DNA from: Pelomonas sp. Root1444
GTDB taxonomy: Bacteria; Pseudomonadota; Gammaproteobacteria; Burkholderiales; Burkholderiaceae_C
Assembly: GCF_001426885.1 (NCBI RefSeq)
Contig: NZ_LMFP01000001.1
Span: forward strand, 478,213-542,212
DNA: 64,000 bases
Direction: 5' to 3'
The notes under the pieces were generated by a model. That model made no database searches. It saw only the letters and a program-made list of their open reading frames with translations, and was not told where the DNA came from. Positions 18,484 to 26,513 of this stretch are shown here, piece by piece. Each line of letters opens with the position of its first letter. Position 1 is the first letter of the stretch. The translations under genes and the position numbers were made by a program.

Positions 18484-19715
18484 GCAGCAAGAGAGTCGTC
18501 ATCACCGGCATCGGTGCGCTGTCGCCGCTGGGGCATGACGCCGAGACCGTCATGGACAGCCTGCGTGCCGAGACCAACAAGGTCCAGCGCATGGCCGAAT
18601 GGGCCGGCTACGAGGGCCTGAACACGCAGGTCGGCGTGCCCTGCGCGCCCTTCGAGCTGCCGGCCGACCGCTACAACCGCAAGACCATGCGCAGCATGGG
18701 CCGCGTGGCGCAGCTGGCCACGCGCTCGGCCGAGCTGGCGCTGCAGCAGGCCGGCCTCATCGGCGACCCGCTGGTGACCAGCGGCCGCATGGGCGTCAGC
18801 TTCGGCAGCTCCAGCGGCACGCCCAGCGCCATCGGCGACTTCGGCCGCATGATGACCGTCAAGAGCATCGAGGGCATCAACGCCAACACCTACGTGAAGA
18901 TGATGTCGCACACGGCGACCGTCAACATCGCGGTGTTCTTCGGCATCACCGGCCGCATCATCACGACCAGCAGCGCCTGCACCTCCGGCAGCCAGGGCCT
19001 GGGCTATGCGTACGAGGCCATCAAGGGCGGCCGCCAGGTCGCCATGCTGGCGGGCGGGGCCGAGGAGCTGGACGCGACGCAGGCGGCCGTGTTCGACACG
19101 CTGTTCGCCACCAGCACCAAGTACAACGACCAGCCGCGCCTGACGCCGCGTCCGTTCGACGCCGATCGCGACGGCCTGGTGCTCGGCGAAGGCGCCTGCA
19201 CCTTCGTGCTGGAGGAGTACGAGCATGCGAAGGCCCGCGGCGCGACGCTGCTCGGCGAGATCGTCGGTTACGGCACCAACTGCGATGGCACGCACGTCAC
19301 GCAGCCGCAGTCCGCGACGATGGCGCAGGCCATGCGCCTGGCACTGCAAGACGCCGTGCTCGATGGCGCGGCCATCCCCTACGTCAACGCCCACGGCACC
19401 AGCACCGACCAGGGCGACGTGGCGGAGAGCCAGGGCACGCACAGCGTGTTCGGGTCGGGCGTGGCCATCTCGTCGCTGAAGAGCTACATGGGCCACACGT
19501 TGGGCGCTTGCGGCGCACTGGAGGCCTGGATGACGCTGGAGATGATGAAGGCCGGCTGGTTCGCGCCCACGCTCAACCTGCAGCGCGTGGACCCGCGCTG
19601 CGGTGAGCTCGACTACATCTTGGCCGGTGGCCGCAAGCTGCAGACCGAGTTCGCGATGACCAACAATTTCGCGTTCGGCGGGATCAACACGTCGTTGATC
19701 CTGCGTCGGCTGTGA
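18480..19715 (+). CDS. apeR: Beta-ketoacyl-ACP synthase II-like, second polyene ketosynthase
   Basis: This 411-residue FabF-like ketosynthase has the full triad C167 (SSACTSGSQGLGY), H305 (NAHGTSTDQGD) and H339 (SYMGHTLGACGALEA), and ends with NFAFGGINTSLI. It corresponds to ApeR, the homodimeric ketosynthase that acts alongside ApeO-ApeC. It is the last gene of the unbroken overlapping chain that began at 3400. GTG 18480 is shared with the ketoreductase stop. Confidence 0.9.
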   Translation: MSSKRVVITGIGALSPLGHDAETVMDSLRAETNKVQRMAEWAGYEGLNTQVGVPCAPFELPADRYNRKTMRSMGRVAQLATRSAELALQQAGLIGDPLVTSGRMGVSFGSSSGTPSAIGDFGRMMTVKSIEGINANTYVKMMSHTATVNIAVFFGITGRIITTSSACTSGSQGLGYAYEAIKGGRQVAMLAGGAEELDATQAAVFDTLFATSTKYNDQPRLTPRPFDADRDGLVLGEGACTFVLEEYEHAKARGATLLGEIVGYGTNCDGTHVTQPQSATMAQAMRLALQDAVLDGAAIPYVNAHGTSTDQGDVAESQGTHSVFGSGVAISSLKSYMGHTLGACGALEAWMTLEMMKAGWFAPTLNLQRVDPRCGELDYILAGGRKLQTEFAMTNNFAFGGINTSLILRRL

Positions 19716-19753
19716 GCCGGTTTTCTTCGACCTAACCTACAGGGAGCCCAAAG

Positions 19754-20173
19754 ATGATTTCCACGCCTCGCCTCAAGCAACTGCTGGTGGCTGCCAGCCT
19801 CGGCCTGGCCCTCGGCACCGCCGCTGCCCGCGATGAACCGATGTGGGTCCCTGACCGCGTCAGCGTGCAGCAGCACGCCAGCATCACGCAGGACAGCTTG
19901 CGCACGGCCATCATCCGCGCCGGTGCACGCCGCAACTGGCAGCTGCTGGACGAAGCGCCGGGCGAACTGCGCCTGAAGCAGAGCCGCCAGGGCAAACACG
20001 AGGCCACCGTCAAGGTCGCCTACGACGTCACCGGCTACCAGCTCAGCTATGCCAACAGCTACAACCTGAATGCCGACGTCGAGCGCCAGCGCATCCACCC
20101 GACCTACAACCTGTGGCTGCGCAACCTGAGCGGCGACATCGCCAGCGAAGTCACGCTGCTGACGCTGAAGTGA
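19754..20173 (+). CDS. Secreted protein of unknown function after the polyene operon
   Basis: This 139-residue protein has a clear signal peptide (QLLVAASLGLALGTAAARD, cut near AAA-RD) and a soluble domain with a tyrosine-rich stretch (GYQLSYANSYNLNADV). No family was recognised. AGGGAG at 19741-19746 lies 7 bases before the ATG. It begins 38 bases after the second ketosynthase, so it may share the transcript. Its partner 97 bases further on is also a small exported protein. A periplasmic role in pigment placement is conceivable but not shown. Confidence 0.7.
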   Translation: MISTPRLKQLLVAASLGLALGTAAARDEPMWVPDRVSVQQHASITQDSLRTAIIRAGARRNWQLLDEAPGELRLKQSRQGKHEATVKVAYDVTGYQLSYANSYNLNADVERQRIHPTYNLWLRNLSGDIASEVTLLTLK

Positions 20174-20269
20174 GTGCATGGGCGCAGCCCCACATTTGCC
20201 GGACTGCGCCTACCCGACGCGCGGCGGGGATGGGGCATCATCGGCCGACCTCACTCAAGGAGCTTGCCG

Positions 20270-20710
20270 ATGAAGTCCCGTCTCGTGGCCCTGGCCGTCG
20301 TTGCTGCCGTGTCCAGTGCACCCGCATTCGCGCGTGACACCGTGCTGCACATTCCACTGTCCGACGTGCTGGACATGCCCGAGGCCAAGGAAAAGCTGGA
20401 CCCGAGCTTCAAGTTCCTGCTGGCCGGCCAGGCCGCGCCCAAGGTCATCAAGCGCTTTGCCACCGACGTGAGCAACCCCAAGACCAACGGCTTCGGCAAG
20501 AGCGACGAGTTCGGCTGCAAGTGGGCGGCGCTTTCCGCGCTGATCAACCTGCAGGACGGCGCCAAGCGCCATGGCGCCAATGCGGTCATCGACATCGTCA
20601 GCTACTACAAGAAGAACGAATACAAGAGCGCGACGGACTTCGAATGCCATGCCGGCGCACTCCTCATCGGTGTGGCGCTGCGCGGCACTTACGCCCAAGT
20701 GGCCGAGTAA
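20270..20710 (+). CDS. Exported protein of the type often labelled 'excinuclease ATPase subunit' in polyene loci
   Basis: This 146-residue protein starts with a signal peptide (LVALAVVAAVSSAPAFA) and continues DTVLHIPLSDVLDMPEAKEK. Two later cysteines (FGCKWAA and FECHAG) could form a disulfide. No ATPase or DNA-repair motif is visible, so the traditional excinuclease label is misleading. The conserved GANAVIDIVSYYKKNE segment resembles small YbjQ/heavy-metal-like folds only loosely. AAGGAG at 20257-20262 fixes the ATG at 20270. It probably works in the envelope with the polyene export genes. Confidence 0.72.
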   Translation: MKSRLVALAVVAAVSSAPAFARDTVLHIPLSDVLDMPEAKEKLDPSFKFLLAGQAAPKVIKRFATDVSNPKTNGFGKSDEFGCKWAALSALINLQDGAKRHGANAVIDIVSYYKKNEYKSATDFECHAGALLIGVALRGTYAQVAE

Positions 20711-20727
20711 GCACGCTGCCTGATGCG

Positions 20728-21390
20728 GTGAGCCTGCTCTGCCTGCTGGTCCCCGAGCCCGAGCTGCAGGCCGGCATGGCGCCGCCTGGCCAGTGGCTGA
20801 CGCCCACCGAAGCCGCGCGCCTGCAGTCGCTCGGCACCGAAGCGCGGCGCCGCACCTTCCTCGCCGGCCGCTGGCTGGCGCGCCAGGCAGTGCAGCAGTG
20901 GCTGGGCACCGACGGCCTGCCTGCGCTGACCGTCGCGGGCAGCGGCGCCTGCCATGTGGCCGGTGCGGGCGGCGTGTTCGTCTCCATCAGCCACAGCGCG
21001 GGCCATGTCGCCTGCGCGGTGGCGGCCGTGCCGGTCGGCGTCGATGTCGAGCATCTGGCGCGGCCGCGCGACCACCTTGCGCTCGCGGGCGCCGTGCACA
21101 GCGCGGCCCAGCGAGAGCAGCTCGCCGCGCTCGCGCCTGCGGCGCGCGCCGAGCCCTTCCTGCGCGCCTGGACGATCAAGGAAGCCTGGCTCAAGGCCCG
21201 CGAGCAAGGCCTGGACTTCGCGCTGATGCGCTCGCTCGACTTCGACGACGACCCGCAGGGCGACGTCGCCGTGGCGACGCTGGGCGGCCTGGTGCTGGCG
21301 GTCGCCGGCGACCCGCAGCTGCCGCCGCGCATCGAAGGCCCCACGAATGCAGCCTGGCGGCGTTGCCGCACGCGCCGGACACCCACCTAA
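20728..21390 (+). CDS. 4'-phosphopantetheinyl transferase, Sfp type
   Basis: This 220-residue enzyme transfers the phosphopantetheine arm of CoA to carrier proteins. The metal-binding GVDVEHL has D106 and E108, and the second motif is WTIKEAWLKA with K151 and E152. The upstream ISHSAGHVACAVA motif is also typical. Its location 1 kb after the polyene operon suggests that it activates the two ACPs encoded at 4965 and 5250. The start is uncertain: GTG 20728 is the first plausible initiator that does not overlap the previous gene, and no strong ribosome-binding site is seen. Confidence 0.88.
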   Translation: MSLLCLLVPEPELQAGMAPPGQWLTPTEAARLQSLGTEARRRTFLAGRWLARQAVQQWLGTDGLPALTVAGSGACHVAGAGGVFVSISHSAGHVACAVAAVPVGVDVEHLARPRDHLALAGAVHSAAQREQLAALAPAARAEPFLRAWTIKEAWLKAREQGLDFALMRSLDFDDDPQGDVAVATLGGLVLAVAGDPQLPPRIEGPTNAAWRRCRTRRTPT

Positions 21391-21424
21391 ACTGCCGGCC
21401 CCACGAAACGGGCATGGAGACGAG

Positions 21425-22333
21425 ATGGCGCACTGGCGCTTGTGGATGGCGGCGGTTGGTTTGACGGTGGTTGCCGCAGCGAAGGTGGCCGCCGAGCCCG
21501 CGCCGATGGCCGCGCATGTGGCGCTGCCGTCCTCACCCGTGCCCATCCGCCTGTTGCTGACCTTCGACGACGGCCCGAGCGCCCGCGAGGGCGACAACCC
21601 CACGGTGCAGATCCTCGACAGCCTGGCACGCAATGCGATCCAGCCGGGCATCAAGGCCATCTTTTTCGTGCAGACCGGTGCGGTGAATGGCGGCGCAACG
21701 CCGCGCGGGCGTGCGCTGATGCGACGCATGCAGGACGAAGGCCATGTGCTGGGCTTCCACACCGCCACGCCCGGGCACACCAGCCACACGCGCCTGGGCG
21801 ACGGCGTGCTGGAGGCGAGCCTGAGCGAGGGCCTGGCCACGCATGTGGAGCTGTCCGGCCGCCAGCCGGCGCTGGTGCGCCCGCCACACTGGGCCTATGA
21901 CGCGCGCACCTTCGCCGCCTACCAGCGCCACGGGTTGAACGTCGTGATGACCGACCTGTCGGCCAACGACGGCAAGATCCCCTGGCCCAACGCCAGCCTG
22001 CGCCGCCGTTCGCACTTCGAGCACCAGATGCGCGAGCTGCGCCGGCGTGTGGCGGATCTCCCACTGGTGGACGGCGTGCGGCCGGTGGTGGTGACCTTTC
22101 ACGACGCCAACCCGTTCACGGGCGACCACATCGACGAGTACCTGCAGATCCTGCTCGACGGCGCCGCCAAGGCGGGCCTCACGCTGGCCGAGCGGCCGTT
22201 CTACGACGCCGCGCCGGCGATCGAGGCGGCCGCGCAGGCGCGGGCGCTGACGGACCCGAGCGTGCAGGTGCGCATTCCCGGGTTCTGGACCTCGCTGCTG
22301 GCCTGGCTGCTGCCCGAGCCGCCGCTGGAGTGA
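21425..22333 (+). CDS. Polysaccharide deacetylase (NodB-fold) with signal peptide
   Basis: This 302-residue protein has an N-terminal signal or anchor segment (LWMAAVGLTVVAAAKVAAEP) and a NodB-type deacetylase domain beginning LLLTFDDGPSA, whose second aspartate usually binds the metal. A histidine-rich GFHTATPGHTSHTRL follows, though spacing differs from the usual HxxxH box, and RPPHWAYD matches the RxPY-type motif. It would remove acetyl groups from an extracellular or envelope glycan. It ends 5 bases from the convergent methyltransferase gene. A link to the polyene glycan is possible from location only. Confidence 0.8.
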   Translation: MAHWRLWMAAVGLTVVAAAKVAAEPAPMAAHVALPSSPVPIRLLLTFDDGPSAREGDNPTVQILDSLARNAIQPGIKAIFFVQTGAVNGGATPRGRALMRRMQDEGHVLGFHTATPGHTSHTRLGDGVLEASLSEGLATHVELSGRQPALVRPPHWAYDARTFAAYQRHGLNVVMTDLSANDGKIPWPNASLRRRSHFEHQMRELRRRVADLPLVDGVRPVVVTFHDANPFTGDHIDEYLQILLDGAAKAGLTLAERPFYDAAPAIEAAAQARALTDPSVQVRIPGFWTSLLAWLLPEPPLE

Positions 22334-22337
22334 GGCG

Positions 22338-23063
22338 TCAGCCGGGCTTGCGCGCGACGAGGTTGATCAGCGTTTCTTCGCGGTTCTTCGGCAGGCCCAA
22401 GCCCAGCCACTCGCGAGCGCCCAGGTCGGAACGGCTCCACCACAGGTAGGGCGTGCTGATGCGGTCCGCGTCCACCTGCAGGCCTGCGTCGCGCACCAGC
22501 GCGATGAATTCCTCGGCCGTGCGCTGCACGTGCATGGGGTGGCGGAACAGCAGCCGGATGATCCAGCTGTGGATGTAGGCGCGCGTGCTTTCGGCCAGCA
22601 GCAGCAGGCCACCGGGCTTGAGCACGCGGGCCACCTCGGCCAGCGCGGCGGCCTGGTCGACGATGTGATGCAGCGTCTGGTGGCACAGCACCATGTCCAC
22701 CGACGCGTCCGGCAGCGGGATGCGCTCGGCATGCGCGGCGTGCAGCGTGACCGGCACCGGGCAGGCCTTGGCCATGTCGGCGCAGCGGGCTTCGAAGTCG
22801 GGCTCGGGGTCCAGCGCATGGATCTGAGCCGGCGCGAAGCGTGCGGCCAGTTCAGGCAGGGAGTGGCCCTGGCCGGTGCCGATGTCCAGCACCACGCCGC
22901 CGCGCGGCGCGTCCGGTGCCATGCGCTGCAGGTCGCTCAGCGCGCGCCCCAGCACGTGCACGCGCCAGGTGGCGGTGGACAGGAACCACAGGCCGAAGCG
23001 GGTTTCCGGCACGAAAGCCGGCTTGCGGGCGGGGTGGGCGTTGGCGGAGGTCACGGCGGGCAT
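22338..23063 (-). CDS. Class I SAM-dependent methyltransferase
   Basis: This 241-residue enzyme has the SAM-binding motif VLDIGTGQGHSLPELA, the acidic end of strand 2 (IHALDPEPD) and the post-I motif with DMVLCHQTLHHI, then LKPGGLLLLAE. The group resembles UbiE/MenG-like methyltransferases. The start is set at ATG 23063 because it is joined (TGATG) to the stop of a 23-codon ORF with a good ribosome-binding site. A longer in-frame start at 23126 would add 21 non-conserved residues. It may methylate the aryl ring of the polyene, as methyltransferases do in other aryl polyene loci, but the opposite strand makes this less certain. Confidence 0.82.
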   Translation of the reverse strand: MPAVTSANAHPARKPAFVPETRFGLWFLSTATWRVHVLGRALSDLQRMAPDAPRGGVVLDIGTGQGHSLPELAARFAPAQIHALDPEPDFEARCADMAKACPVPVTLHAAHAERIPLPDASVDMVLCHQTLHHIVDQAAALAEVARVLKPGGLLLLAESTRAYIHSWIIRLLFRHPMHVQRTAEEFIALVRDAGLQVDADRISTPYLWWSRSDLGAREWLGLGLPKNREETLINLVARKPG

Positions 23064-23134
23064 CAACGCTTGCCGGCGCCGTTGAGGACCGCCCCACATC
23101 CGCCGAGCGGTCCCATGGCAGGCCATGTCTTCAT
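23063..23134 (-). CDS. Possible 23-residue upstream ORF coupled to the methyltransferase
   Basis: An ATG at 23134 is preceded by AGGGAG at ideal spacing and opens a frame MKTWPAMGPLGGCGAVLNGA plus GKR. Its TGA shares its A with the methyltransferase ATG (TGATG at 23063). Ribosomes finishing the short ORF could restart on the enzyme gene. The peptide has no recognised family. It could be a leader that controls translation, or the real start of expression if a frameshift exists upstream. Confidence 0.45.
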   Translation of the reverse strand: MKTWPAMGPLGGCGAVLNGAGKR

Positions 23135-23370
23135 CGTTGAGCTCCCTGTGTATGGATGGATTGGTGGTGGCGGCGCGATTCTAGAAAGCTGTGCCCGGCA
23201 CGTGCCCGGTGCTTCCCATGAATCTCCGCATCGCATGTGCAGCGGCCCGCACGCAACCTTCGCGGCATGCGGTAATCCTCAGCACGCGGCGGGCGCAGAC
23301 CATGACGCGCCATTGCCGCCGCGTTGAAGTCGTAGACTGCCGCCGCCTTTCATCCCGGGGAGATCCAAGA

Positions 23371-24054
23371 ATGACACCCAGCCTCGTCGCCGGCCGCCTG
23401 GCCATCGTTGCAGCCACCCTCGCACTGGCCGCCTGCGCTGCCACCGAACAATCCCGCACGCTGGAAGTGCCCAAGGTGGCCGCGGCCACCGCGCCGGCCT
23501 ATCAGGGCGTGCGTGCGCCCATCGCCGTCGGCAAGTTCGACAACCGCAGCAACTACCAGCGCGGCATCTTCTCGGACGGCATCGACCGCCTGGGCGCGCA
23601 GAGCAAGACCATCCTGGTGTCGCACCTGCAGCAGACCCACCGCTTCAGCGTGCTGGACCGGGACAACCTCGAGGAAGCCAGGCAGGAGGCCAGGTTCAAG
23701 GGCGGCGCGCAGGCCATCAAGGGCGCGGACTACCTGGTGACCGGCGCCGTCAGCGAATTCGGCCGCAAGGAGGTTGGCGACAAGCAGCTGTTCGGCGTGC
23801 TGGGCCGCGGCAAGACGCAGGTGGCCTATGCCAAGGTGACGCTCAACATCGTCGACCCCGCCACGTCCGAGGTGGTCTATTCGGTGCAGGGCGCGGGTGA
23901 GTACAGCCTGTCCGAGCGCGAGGTGCTGGGCTTCGGCAGCACCGCCAGCTATGACGCCACGTTGAACGGCAAGGTGCTCGACCTGGCCATCCGCGAGGCC
24001 GTCAACGCGCTGACCTCGGGCATCGACAGCGGCGCCTGGAAGCCGGTGCGCTGA
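23371..24054 (+). CDS. CsgG/HfaB-family outer membrane lipoprotein
   Basis: This 227-residue protein has a lipoprotein signal with lipobox LAAC (Cys 22) and a CsgG-like domain: RAPIAVGKFDNRSNYQRGIF, RFSVLDRDNLEEARQE and GADYLVTGAVSEF are typical. CsgG forms the curli export pore, but many relatives lie in operons without curli genes. Here it is followed by DUF4810 and DUF799 lipoproteins, the conserved trio known from Neisseria and other beta- and gammaproteobacteria. The ATG follows GGGGAGA at 23357-23363. Function of the trio is unproven. Confidence 0.87.
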   Translation: MTPSLVAGRLAIVAATLALAACAATEQSRTLEVPKVAAATAPAYQGVRAPIAVGKFDNRSNYQRGIFSDGIDRLGAQSKTILVSHLQQTHRFSVLDRDNLEEARQEARFKGGAQAIKGADYLVTGAVSEFGRKEVGDKQLFGVLGRGKTQVAYAKVTLNIVDPATSEVVYSVQGAGEYSLSEREVLGFGSTASYDATLNGKVLDLAIREAVNALTSGIDSGAWKPVR

Positions 24055-24061
24055 GGTGGCG

Positions 24062-24460
24062 ATGAAACGACTTGCACTCGTCGCCACGGTGGCGCTCGCC
24101 GGTTGCGCGCAATCCGGCCCCAAGCCGCTGTACCAGTGGGACGGCTACCAGCCGGCCGTCTACCAGTACCTGAAGAGCAACGGCAGCGAGCCGGGCGCCC
24201 AGATCCCGGTGCTCGAGGCCCAGATCGAGAAGAACCGGGCCACCGGTGTTGCCAATCCGCCGGGCATGCATGCCCACCTCGCGCTGCTGCATTCCAAGAT
24301 GGGTGACGACGTGGCCGCCAGGCGGCACCTGGAAGCCGAGCGCGCGCAGTTCCCGGAATCAGCGGCCTATGTGGACTTCCTGCTGAAGACGACGACGAAA
24401 GACGCGGGCAAGAGCGCGGACAGCGCCCCCGCAGCCGCGGCCAGCCAGCCCAGGACTTGA
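24062..24460 (+). CDS. DUF4810 lipoprotein
   Basis: This 132-residue protein has a short lipoprotein signal with LAGC (Cys 15) and then LYQWDGYQPAVYQYLKSN, the DUF4810 signature. A helical middle part with alternating alanines suggests a TPR-like repeat. It lies 7 bases after the CsgG-family gene and 11 before the DUF799 gene, so the three are probably one operon and one envelope complex. ATG 24062 is chosen over the GTG six bases upstream. Confidence 0.85.
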   Translation: MKRLALVATVALAGCAQSGPKPLYQWDGYQPAVYQYLKSNGSEPGAQIPVLEAQIEKNRATGVANPPGMHAHLALLHSKMGDDVAARRHLEAERAQFPESAAYVDFLLKTTTKDAGKSADSAPAAAASQPRT

Positions 24461-24471
24461 GGGAGAGAAGA

Positions 24472-25152
24472 ATGATTGCTGCATGCCCATCCGTGCGCCA
24501 CGTGGCCGCGGTGACCGGCGCCGCCATGGCGCTGCTCGTGCTGCAGGGCTGCGCCACGCCGCCCAAGCCGTATGACTACACCGCCTACAAGGAGGCCAAG
24601 CCGGCCTCCATCCTCGTGCTGCCGCCCATCAACGGCACGCCCGAAGTGCAGGCCACGCCCAGCGTGATGGCACAGGTGACGCAGCCGCTGGCCGAGTCCG
24701 GCTACTACGTGCTGCCCGTGTCTCTCGTGGACGAGACGCTCAAGAGCAACGGGATGCACACGCCCGACGATGCGCAGCAGATCCCCGCCGCCAAGCTGCG
24801 CGAGATCTTCGGCGCCGACGCGGGGCTGTACGTGAAGGTCTCGCGCTACGGCTCGGTCTACAAAGTCCTCAACAGCGAGACTGCGGTGACGCTGGAGGCC
24901 AAGCTGGTGGACCTGCGCAACGGCCAGCTGTTGTGGGAGGGCAGCGCCAGCGCGTCCAGCGCCGAGCAGAACAGCAACACCCAGGGCGGGCTGATCGGCC
25001 TGCTCGTGAAGGCCGTGGTGGACCAGATCATCTCCGCCTCCACCGACCGCAGCCACCCCATGGCAGGATTGGCGAGCCAGCGCCTGCTGGCGGCCGGTCG
25101 GCCTAACGGGCTGCTGTTCGGCCCGCGATCGCCCAACTACGGCAAACCCTGA
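24472..25152 (+). CDS. DUF799 (GNA1162-family) lipoprotein
   Basis: This 226-residue lipoprotein has lipobox LQGC (Cys 27) and the DUF799 core: YTAYKEAKPASILVLPPING, ESGYYVLPVSLVDETLKSNG and FGADAGLYVKVSRYGS. GNA1162 of Neisseria, the reference member, has a fold related to TolB and is an outer-membrane lipoprotein. Third gene of the CsgG/DUF4810/DUF799 set. GGGAGAG precedes ATG 24472. Role unknown, probably envelope transport or assembly. Confidence 0.86.
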   Translation: MIAACPSVRHVAAVTGAAMALLVLQGCATPPKPYDYTAYKEAKPASILVLPPINGTPEVQATPSVMAQVTQPLAESGYYVLPVSLVDETLKSNGMHTPDDAQQIPAAKLREIFGADAGLYVKVSRYGSVYKVLNSETAVTLEAKLVDLRNGQLLWEGSASASSAEQNSNTQGGLIGLLVKAVVDQIISASTDRSHPMAGLASQRLLAAGRPNGLLFGPRSPNYGKP

Positions 25153-25154
25153 CC

Positions 25155-25976
25155 ATGCACATCGAGCTCACCGCCCCCGACGGCGCCACCGCCACCCTGT
25201 CCTTGCACGGCGGCCATGTCCTGTCCTGGCGCCCCGCCGGCGCTGGCGAGCAGCTCTACCTGTCGCCGCGCAGCGAATACGTCCCTGGCAAGGCCATCCG
25301 TGGCGGCGTGCCGGTGTGCTTCCCGCAGTTCGCCGAGCGCGGGCCGCTGCCCAAGCACGGTTTCGCGCGCACGTTGCCGTGGGAATTGGTGAGCCAGGAG
25401 CAGGGCAAAGACGACGCGCTGGCCGTCATGCGCCTGCGCGACAACGACGAGACGCGCCGGCTCTGGCCGCATGCGTTCGAGCTGGAACTGAGCGTGCGCG
25501 TCGGCGGCCGCAGCCTGGACGTCGAGCTGGCATGCGACAACCTCGGTGACGCGCCGCTGCAGTTCACGGCCGCGCTGCACACCTACCTGCGCGTGGCGGA
25601 CCTGGACGCCGTCAGCGTCGAAGGCCTGGCCGGCCTTCGCTACTTCGACAGCATCAAGCATGCCGAGGCGCTGCAGCGCATGGACCTGCTGCTGACCGGC
25701 GAGAAGGGCGTGCTCGACCTCGACCGCATCTACTTCGGCGTGAAGGAGCGGCCGCTGCTGGTGACCGAGGACCGCCGCCAGGTGGCCGTGCGGCAGCAGG
25801 GTTTCGAGGACGCCGTGGTCTGGAACCCCGGCCCCGAGCGCTGCGCCAAGCTGGCGGACATGCCGCCCGAGGGCTGGTCGGAGATGCTGTGCGTGGAGGC
25901 GGCCTGCATCGGCCGGCCCGTCGAACTGCAGGCCGGCGAGAGTTGGGTCGGGCGGCAGAGCCTGGCGCTGCTGTAG
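25155..25976 (+). CDS. D-hexose-6-phosphate mutarotase (YeaD-like)
   Basis: This 273-residue aldose 1-epimerase-fold protein shows the YeaD-type features LSPRSEYVPGKAIRGGVPVC, FPQFAERGPLPKHGFAR and VVWNPGPERCAKLADMPP. It would interconvert alpha and beta forms of glucose-6-phosphate or related hexose phosphates in the cytoplasm. It starts 2 bases after the DUF799 gene, so it may be co-transcribed although unrelated in function. It ends 3 bases from the convergent TPM gene. Confidence 0.85.
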   Translation: MHIELTAPDGATATLSLHGGHVLSWRPAGAGEQLYLSPRSEYVPGKAIRGGVPVCFPQFAERGPLPKHGFARTLPWELVSQEQGKDDALAVMRLRDNDETRRLWPHAFELELSVRVGGRSLDVELACDNLGDAPLQFTAALHTYLRVADLDAVSVEGLAGLRYFDSIKHAEALQRMDLLLTGEKGVLDLDRIYFGVKERPLLVTEDRRQVAVRQQGFEDAVVWNPGPERCAKLADMPPEGWSEMLCVEAACIGRPVELQAGESWVGRQSLALL

Positions 25977-25979
25977 CGG

Positions 25980-26513
25980 CTACAGGCCGCGGCGCCCGCC
26001 GAGCAGCGGCGCGTCCGGCAGTTCGTTGGGGCGCGGCCCGGCGCTGGCCGCGTCGCGCGGGAAGTGCTGCACCAGCAGCGCGTCGACGGCGTCGATGGCG
26101 TCGTTCAAGCCCTGCTCGAAGCGGCCCGCGCGGAAGGCCTCGCCCATTGCGTCGACCACCTGCTGCCAGTGATTGGGCTCGACACACCGCGCCAGCGCGC
26201 GGTCGGCCACGATCTCGATGCGGTGGTCGGCGAGCAGCAGGTAGATCAGCACGCCGTTGTTGAGTTCCGTATCCCAGACGCGCAGCTTGCCGAACATCGT
26301 GACCGCTCGCTCGCGCGCCGGCGCGTCGCGCCACAGGTAGCTCAGCGGCAGGCTGGCTTCGACGCAGACGCGGATCTCGCCGCTGTGGCGCTGCTCGCTG
26401 GCCGCCACGCGCTGCTGCAGCCGCGCCAGCGCGTCGGCCGGCAGCACGCGGCGGGCATCGTCCTCGTCCCAGAGGCGGTGGCGGAACAGGCGTTTCAACG
26501 AGAGCCGTGCCAT
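25980..26513 (-). CDS. TPM-domain protein without signal peptide
   Basis: This 177-residue protein has a TPM domain (HSGEIRVCVEASLPLSYLWR, then NNGVLIYLLLADHRIEIVAD). The pattern continues with ALARCVEPNHWQQVVDAMGE. It lacks a signal peptide and the glycine-rich tail of its neighbour. Its ATG overlaps the neighbour's stop as ATGA, so the two TPM proteins are co-translated. It follows LemA and a membrane TPM protein, a widespread three-gene set. Exact function unknown. Confidence 0.82.
   Translation of the reverse strand: MARLSLKRLFRHRLWDEDDARRVLPADALARLQQRVAASEQRHSGEIRVCVEASLPLSYLWRDAPARERAVTMFGKLRVWDTELNNGVLIYLLLADHRIEIVADRALARCVEPNHWQQVVDAMGEAFRAGRFEQGLNDAIDAVDALLVQHFPRDAASAGPRPNELPDAPLLGGRRGL

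Noticed and set aside
3400-19715. Reading the ketosynthase genes as fatty acid synthesis (fab) genes.
   Set aside because: The combination with chain-length factor, AMP-ligase, LolA-like and MMPL genes in one overlapping operon fits aryl polyene synthesis, not housekeeping fatty acid synthesis.
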